Assembly (NCBI GenBank): GCA_021397835.1
Contig: JAJFZO010000087.1
Location: forward strand, 1,178,001-1,242,000
Length of the DNA: 64,000 nucleotides
Direction of reading: 5' to 3'
From: Moringa oleifera
Taxonomy: Eukaryota; Streptophyta; Magnoliopsida; Brassicales; Moringaceae
The position numbers and the translations under genes are program-made. The notes below the pieces were generated by a model, which searched no databases, had not been told where the DNA came from, and was given only the letters and a program-made list of their open reading frames with translations. Shown piece after piece: positions 56,901 to 64,000 of the stretch (its first letter is position 1; every line of letters starts with the position of its first letter).

Positions 56901-58531
56901 TTACAGTATGAAGATTTTTGCAGGACTTGCTAAGTTTTTTCTTGAAATCTGCAGAGCCATGAAGAAACCTGTAGGAATTCTCAGCGTGAAAGTTCTGAGG
57001 GCAATGAAGCTTAAAAAGAAGGATCTGCTTGGGGCATCAGACCCTTATGTGAAATTAAGGCTCACTGAGGACAAACTTCCTTCAAAGAAAACCACGGTGA
57101 AACACAGCAACTTGAACCCTGAATGGAATGAGGAATTTAACCTGGTTGTTAAAGATCCAGAATCACAAATCCTGGAGCTCAGTGTCTATGATTGGGAACA
57201 GGTCTAGTTTCTTCAAGTCTTTTCCTGGTTAAGCATGGAATCTGTGTTACTGCTGGAGAATATACAGATTCCTTATGCGATGCAATTCTTGTCTCTGAAG
57301 CTCTGTTAATTTCTGGGTAGGTTGGCAAACATGACAAAATGGGCATAAATGTTGTTCCATTACGAGACCTTACACCTGATGAACCCAAAGTTACAACACT
57401 TGATCTGCTGAAAAACATGGACCCAAATGATGCTCAAAATGAGAAATCACGCGGGCAAATTGTCCTGGAACTCGTTTACAAACCCTTTAAGGATAACGAA
57501 GTACCGGATGATTTAGAAGATTCAAATTCAGTCGAAAAGGCCCCTGAAGGAACACCAGCCGGTGGAGGTTTGCTAGTAATCCTGATACATGAAGCTGAGG
57601 ATATAGAAGGGAAGTACCACACAAATCCTTATGTCCGTATACTATTCAGAGGGGAGGAAAGAAAAACAAAGGTATGCCATTAAATTGCTTAATGCCTTCA
57701 TGTATTATATAATCTTGTAACTTTTTTCGAGTTATTTTTCTGTAAATTAATGGCGGGTTTTGACATTTATGCAGCGGGTAAAGAAAAATAGAGATCCAAG
57801 ATGGGAGGAAGACTTTCAATTCATGCTAGAGGAACCACCAACAGATGATAAACTTCATGTCGAAATTGTTAGTACCTCATCACGGATGGGATTACTGCAT
57901 CCAAAGGTACAAAGATTTCAAGTAATTGCTAACCAAATTACTAACTAGGAACACATTTTTTGGGAAAAAAAATTTCTATGTCATTATAAAATCAAAACAA
58001 AATATTAATTAAGAATATATTTCTTAGAGAAAAAAAAATTGATTTCATTATAACATCGTAATATCAAAACAGGGTCGGTCTTGAATCCGTGCAACAGGTA
58101 ACAATGATCATAAGCCTCTTAATTTGGACACCCGAGAAAGTATATATGTTATATAATTTGTTGGGCTTGATTTTATTTAAAAACATTATTTAAACTTATG
58201 CATCGTGTCTCAAAAAATCAAGGCAGACCATGAAATAGAACGAAGCACTAATTAAGAATGCATTTTTTGGGGGGAAAAAACCATTTTGTTTCGTTATAAG
58301 AGGAGGGATGTTTATGTTCTTCGCTTGTTTAACTATTTTGCTATTTTGGGTTTCATTTTTTCTGCATTTTGGTGATGTTTTGGTTTTCAATCTGATCAGG
58401 AAACGCTGGGATATGTTGACATAAACCTGGCTGATGTTGTTAGCAACAAGAGAATCAACGAGAAATACCATCTGATTGACTCGAAGAATGGTAGGATCCA
58501 AATCGAGTTGCAGTGGCGAGCAGCATCCTAG
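53905..58531 (+). CDS. SYT2: Synaptotagmin-2-like protein (SMP plus two C2 domains)
   Basis: Twelve exons (53905-54015, 54927-55025, 55124-55174, 55247-55370, 55880-55998, 56083-56184, 56476-56550, 56805-56881, 56955-57201, 57321-57671, 57775-57906, 58400-58531) join in phase to 539 residues. A single N-terminal membrane anchor (GTTIGIVIGYYMFIYF) is followed by an SMP lipid-transfer domain (about 65-245). C2A (about 258-365) keeps acidic calcium-loop residues (KKKDLLGASDPYV, VYDWE). C2B (about 410-535) has T-N-P-Y-V where calcium-binding C2 loops have S-D-P-Y-V, so it is probably calcium-independent, as in plant SYTs. Plant synaptotagmins tether ER to plasma membrane and aid membrane repair. 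The C2 sequence reads closer to SYT2 than SYT1, from memory. Confidence 0.95.
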
Positions 58532-59720
58532 TTCTCAAGGATGTTAATTGTCTCATTTTGGTTTTTTTTTCCTTCCCTTTCAGAAGAAATTTAAATTTAC
58601 CTTTTTGAAGTCACTTGTTAATAATAAGCTTGAGATACTAAATGGCAACAGCAGTAGTTCATCCCTTTTAGCAAAACTAATCTCCTTCTGAGTTTTGAAA
58701 TTACTTAAAAAAAAAGAAATCAGTGGTTTCAATTATATTCTACAAAGTCAACTTTTTATTTAAATCTCCAAATGCTCAGGACTAATAGTGTTTTTTATTT
58801 TAAGAGAAATGAAGATTTTTTTATTGATTTAAATTATGTAAAATTTTTTATATAAAATTTTTAAAAAAATTTATGTTAATTGTAATGATATATAAAAATA
58901 AAAAATTATATAAAAATAGACTATAAAATTTATTAAATTCTTACATGTAATTATCTTTTAAAAATTTAATATAATTTATATCATTGTCATGGGTAAAAAA
59001 ATTTATTTAATTTTTAAATAATTTAATATGTTAACGTAACAATTTTAAAAAATAATCATTAAATTATTACATATTGTTATCTTATAAAAAAAAACCAACA
59101 CAATTCGGGTAGCTTCAAGTAAATTTAATGTCATTTACATTGATTTTTACAGTGAAAACTGAAGTAATTTTTCTTTTTTTATTATAAATGGATTTTTTTA
59201 ACCACAGAAATGAATTAACTCATAGAAAATATTGAAACTTTATATTGGTCTTGTCAACTCTGCATGGTAAAAAATTTGAAAATAAATGGATATATTTCTC
59301 GTTTAAAGATGAATTAACTACCAACTGGGTACTTGTAACTTAATCAAGAATACAACTAAAACCATGCTGTATTATGACTAATTTAGGTAGATTGAACTGG
59401 TAAACAGATTCCAAAAATGGAAGTACATGATCACCACCAAGTTCTTCATTACCATTTCCTCAGTCAATTAATCTCTGCGCTGCATAGCAAAACATGGAGA
59501 AAGGTGACGGCCTCTGGCTGCTGATACCCGGAACTGAATCTGCCGAAATATGCCTTAGTAAGGTACCCAGAGGACCAAAACTCTTATGGGCATTACCACA
59601 ATGTCTCCATCATCTCCTTCATTGCTCATTTGAGACATTGAAGGAAGAAGAAGATGGAAAATCCAGTCTTGGTTTCTGAGTATACTCTTCCATTTTCCTC
59701 TGGCCTTTTTTTTTTTCGTG
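58532..59720. other. Spacer between the synaptotagmin gene and its broken copy
   Basis: The stretch is AT-rich with no gene. The 3' untranslated region of the synaptotagmin gene lies at the left. A short frame at 59494-59679 is not a recognised protein. Confidence 0.55.
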
Positions 59721-59723
59721 CAC

Positions 59724-62424
59724 GAGCTTAAAGAAGATCAAGTTGCAGACATGGATCCTTCTGAGTAAGTGAGCTGACTACTTCTGATTTAAACAATCAG
59801 GACTTTCTGTTAACTTGTTGACTTTTTCTGTGAAACCAGCAGAGGCATGAAGAGACCTCTCGGAATTCTCAGAGTGAAGGTTCTGAAGGCGATGAAGCTT
59901 AAAAGGAAACATCTGTTCGGGGCATCAGACCCTTACGTGGAGTTGAAGCTCACGGAGGATAAACATCCTCCGAAGAAAACAAGCCTGAAGCACAGCAACT
60001 TGAACCCCGAATGGAACGAGGAATTCAGTCTGTTTGTTAAAGATCCACAATCTCAAGCCCTGGAGCTGAGTCTGTGACTGGAAACAGGTAAAGTTTTCTT
60101 CACACTATTTTCTGATTAACCATAAAATATGATATGATCCTGATATACAGATTTTAATTATGATGATACCTAAGTTTAGTTTTTACGATTTATATTCTTA
60201 AAAATTATGTTACTAAACAATTTATGAAATATTTATTTTTTAAGAAAAAAAAATTGTAATGATCCGGACCGTAAAATGAACAAAATTTATAACATGATAT
60301 AAATCAAATCAGTACCAAAATACTAACAGAAAAACTATATAATAATTTAAATCCATATGATATGCAAAATTAAGAAAGTATAATGATGTAAATGATATAT
60401 AAAATCATAATATTTATTCATATTATTAATCAAATTTTTATATTAAAAAATAACAAATCAAATCATGATCAAATTTGATCCAAAGTATGTTTTGTTAAAA
60501 AATTTAAAATTTTAAAAATATTTAAATTAAAAATTTATATAACAAATTTTGATTTGAAAAGGTTTTAAAAATTTAAAAATTTTGAGCATTGAAAATATAT
60601 AATTAATATTTACATGATCAAAAATTTAAAAAAAATCTTAAATTAAAAATTATTCAGATTTAAAGGATGAACCCAAATAAAGTAAAAAATTTATTTGAAT
60701 AAGTTTTTAGGTATTTTAACATCAAAAATATTTTTAATTTTTTATATATATTTAAATTAAAATTTAGTTTAAATTAAATTAATAACTAAAATTTAATTTG
60801 TTAATTTTTAAAATATAAAAATTTGATTCATAACATAAAATTAATATTAGAATTTTATATAATTTTTGTAGTTTTAAAATGAATAATATTTAATCTGATA
60901 AATTAATAGAATACTATAATGTGTATAAAAATACACTTAAACTGGACAAACCATGTCTTCCTCATAAATGGGCAGTGTGAGTTTGATATCTGAAGCTGGA
61001 AGTGGAATACTATATAGGTGTGCATGTATCACAAGATGAATCGCAATGATCAATATTTACACTATGATATGAATAAATAAAAAAACTATACAATGTATAC
61101 AAAACTAGACATAAATATTGTCTGATATAAATCATGTCTTCCCTCTGAATTATGCGTACTTTCAGTTTAATCTCTGAAAGTGGAAGTTGAATTCTATGTA
61201 GGTAGGCATGCACGACAAGATGGGCATAAATGTTGTTCCATTACAAGACCTTCTACCTGATGAACCCAAAGTTACGACACTTGATCCGCTAAAAAACATG
61301 GATCCCTACGAGTCTACGACGTCCGAAATGAGAAATCAGGTGGGCAGATTGTCCTGGAACTCGTGTACAAACCTTTCAGGAATGAAGAGGTAGAAGATGA
61401 CAGGGCTCCTGAAGGAACAACAACAGCTGGTGATGGGATTCATGTTCAAGTCATTAGTACCTCATTTAGGATGGGATTACTGCATCCAAAGGTACCTGCT
61501 TTTTATAAAAGGTTAAATATTATTTTAAATTTATTTTTAATTAAATTTTAATTTTAAAAATATTTTTAAATAAAGTTTAAGTTTTTAATTTTATTTAAAT
61601 TAATGATATTATTTTTATTGAAATGTAAAAAAGTCACTTAAATATATTATATGCCCAATTTTAATTTTAATTTTTAATTTTGAATAATTTTTATTAAAAA
61701 TTATTTATATATTTTTTAAAATTTTTATTAATATAATTTTTAAAAAATTATTTAATTTTTTAAATTTTTTTGTGATAATTTTAATATTATATATATATAA
61801 TTTTAAGTCAAAATTTATTTTAAAAAATTATAATTTGATCAAAAGAAAAAATAAACTCAAAATTTAAATAACCTTCATGTTTAGATAAAATTATACAGTT
61901 ATATTAAAAATGAATAAATTTAATAAGATATTTATTTTTTGATTTTAAATATTAATAATGTCTAATTATAACTAATTAATAAAATTTAAAGTTTGAATCC
62001 CTTCAACACATAGAGGTTCTTTTATTGTTAATTTCATGATCGCAAAAAAAAAAAGGATCCTCATCTATTGGTCAGAGTCCTCCAATCCAGATATCTCACT
62101 TATCACAAAAAAAATATAAATAAAAAAATCAATTTAAGAATGCAACACAATAAACTTAAACCAGATCTCTTATAGATATTTTTTTAAAAAAATAATCAAC
62201 AAAAATAAGATCAATAAAAAGAAATTTCAATAAATTTAACCACTCTGTTTCAACTTTGACTATCTAATAAAAAATGCATGAACTCTGATCAGGAATCTTT
62301 GGGGCGTGTGGTTATAAACCTGGCTGAAGTTGTTATCAACAAGAGAATCAAGGAAAAGTACCCTCTCATTGGCTCAAAGAATGGTCGGATCCAAATCGAG
62401 CTGCAATGGCGAGCAGCTTCCTAA
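59724..62424 (+). pseudogene. Truncated, frameshifted duplicate of the synaptotagmin gene
   Basis: Counterparts of exons 8 to 12 are present in order. Exon 8' (59724-59764) lacks 36 nt, and its acceptor CAG reads CAC. Exon 9' (59843-60087) is 245 nt against 247, a 2-nt loss that shifts the frame just before the end of C2A. Exon 10' (61202 on) has a further frameshift around 61310-61345. It then runs without an intron into the last part of exon 11 (to 61491), so most of C2B is deleted. Exon 12' (62293-62424) is 132 nt, intact, and ends in the same RAAS-stop. The membrane anchor and SMP exons are missing. Splice borders of 9', 10', 11' and 12' are still canonical. Confidence 0.93.
60645..60790 (+). 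repeat. Dispersed AT-rich repeat, copy G
   Basis: AAATTATTCAGATTTAAAGG, then AAAAAATTTATTTGAATAAG, then TTTAGGTATTTTAACATCAA, then ATATTTTTAATTTTTTATAT. It lies inside the intron between exons 9' and 10' of the synaptotagmin duplicate, so it inserted during or after the duplication. Confidence 0.65.
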
Positions 62425-64000
62425 TTCCAATGGGTATCTCATTTCGATTTCCTTGTGCACTCGGAACAATAAAACAACTAATTTTCAGATTCAATGTACT
62501 TTGAACTCAGTTTCCATCTGGTATTTGTTACCCTTTCACTGTTTGCCAAAATCACTTGTTAGGAGACGGGCTGGTTGAGCCGTTTGGATAATTGGACAAA
62601 GCCCAACCAGTGAGCCAGAGTTCATACGGGCCTTTTCCGTTGAGCAGTTTTCTTAGGCCTGTGACGGAACAGACACAGAGGTGAGGCTCCCAGATGGGAC
62701 ATTTGCCTGCCCCAGCACTCGATTGACAATTTGACACCGTTTAGTAAGAATAATTGGCATGGTGAATGCAAGTCGTCTGTCACGTTGGAAAACGAACCTC
62801 CTTGCCATGCCGTCTGGTCTGGTCTATCACCCGTCAATCGCTCCTTAAGAAGAAGGTCACCGCCTTTTCCGAAACAAGTAAAACAAAGCATCATTACAGG
62901 TTTAATCAGGCAGCCTGAAATCTGAATCCTACCCATTAAAGATTCTTGGTTCTCCAACAAGACCAATGGCCTTTCTTCTTGTCAATGACTTTAACTAATG
63001 GAACTGACAAGACCCAACAAGACCACTAGATCTTTTTAGTTTTGGTTTTGTTAGAAGCAAATGCTTTTAATGGTGGAGAGAGGCTTCAGAAAAGCAAGAC
63101 CTACCACGAACTTAATACCAAGATCTAGCCCCTTATAGCTACATAAAACTACCATTTAAATTTTAATTTAAAATTTTATTCCTACCCGACAACATGCATC
63201 CTTGCATTAACATACATGCAACAATGAGAATTCAAATCAGTTAAAAAGTATCCACTTAATGAAACTAGATCTTAAACTTTTAACAAGATTGGACTTTTGA
63301 AATATTGTAAAAATAAGTTCCAAAAAAATATAGATATTTCAATACGGTGACTTGAGCATATAATAATTCTAAATCCAATCACTTTAAAAATAATAGTTTT
63401 AGTATTCTTCGAATGAAGTTCTCAATGAAATTAACCAATGAATAAAAACTATATTATCGGATTTAACTTAAAAGAGAAATTTAATGAAATGTTTCGACTA
63501 TAATTATAAAAATATTTTTTATTTATTCAATTCAATCTTGAGTCAAAATATTAATTTTAAAACATATGAGTTTTTTCATATATTTTTAATTCTCTCTCAA
63601 CTAATGATTTCATTATATCGTGCTCTATTCTACTCTTTTTTCATTTTAAAAGCATTTAATATCATCCATCATATAAAAATAAATAATAAACAATTAAAAT
63701 ATTTTAAAAAAATCTAATTGACAGATGAGAGGTTATTATTATTTGGACTATAGAGTTGATGATAAAAAAAAATAATGATATTGAGAAGATTTGAATCCCC
63801 TAAAGTTTATCAAATGAAAATATATTACTAAAATGTCAATGAAATCCACACATTAATCCAACAACAATAAGAGTCTTAAAAAATCAAGTAGTTAATTCTC
63901 AAGATTTCCACATGTTAAAAAGCCATGCACTACAACCAATACATGAAAGGTTGAAGAATCTATAAAAGAGGCAAACAGCAAAGCAGCCTGAACGAAAAAA
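62425..64000. other. Right-edge spacer, no gene seen
   Basis: A GC-richer island (62560-63000) gives only short frames without known similarity. The rest is AT-rich. Confidence 0.55.

Noticed and set aside
62622..62966. A 114-codon minus-strand frame near the right edge
   Set aside because: No recognisable family and overlapping frames on both strands; probably a GC-richer spacer island.

Overview
This window is a plant nuclear sequence. The protein-coding genes are split by short GT-AG introns, the spacers are very AT-rich, and the proteins are plant-specific versions of their families (a ROP GTPase, a receptor-like cytoplasmic kinase, a BOI-type RING ligase, a plant ABCB transporter and a plant synaptotagmin). 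The gene set fits a dicot, but I cannot name the species from the sequence alone.

Layout from left to right. Positions 1-2.4 kb are spacer, with a 72-bp direct duplication and an AT-rich repeat block. A BOI-type RING E3 gene (minus, 2437-3385) is followed by about 2.9 kb of spacer with a degenerate tandem repeat. A PGES2-type glutaredoxin/GST-fold gene (minus, 6259-8609) comes next. A complete but dead Ty1/copia LTR retrotransposon (plus, 9256-14305) sits about 0.65 kb upstream of that gene's start, with a 5-bp target duplication, primer-binding site and polypurine tract still readable. Then come a lysine-rich plant protein gene (plus, 15299-17178) and a receptor-like cytoplasmic kinase (minus, 17603-19884), which face each other. 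VPS35, the retromer core subunit, fills 21626-31813 (plus, 22 coding exons). A ROP small GTPase (minus, 33170-36103), an ABCB full transporter (minus, 39547-44451) and a PNRC-motif protein (minus, 46307-47074) follow. After about 6.8 kb of spacer there is a synaptotagmin-2-like gene (plus, 53905-58531) and, just behind it, a broken partial copy of the same gene (59724-62424).

The genes are independent housekeeping or signalling genes, not an operon. Several act at membranes: VPS35 in endosome-to-vacuole trafficking, ROP at the plasma membrane, ABCB in export or import across the plasma membrane, and synaptotagmin at ER-plasma membrane contacts. I see no sign that their clustering is functional. 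For nine genes I reconstructed exons by hand; in each case the exon phases join without a break and the protein length matches what I recall for the family where one is known.

The more unusual material lies outside the intact genes. It includes a family of AT-rich blocks repeated in at least eight places in the spacers, two large foldback (MITE-like) elements of one family, the decay pattern of the copia element, the truncated synaptotagmin duplicate, and a five-fold hexapeptide repeat in the ABCB linker. I found no convincing evidence of a wholly new biological system.
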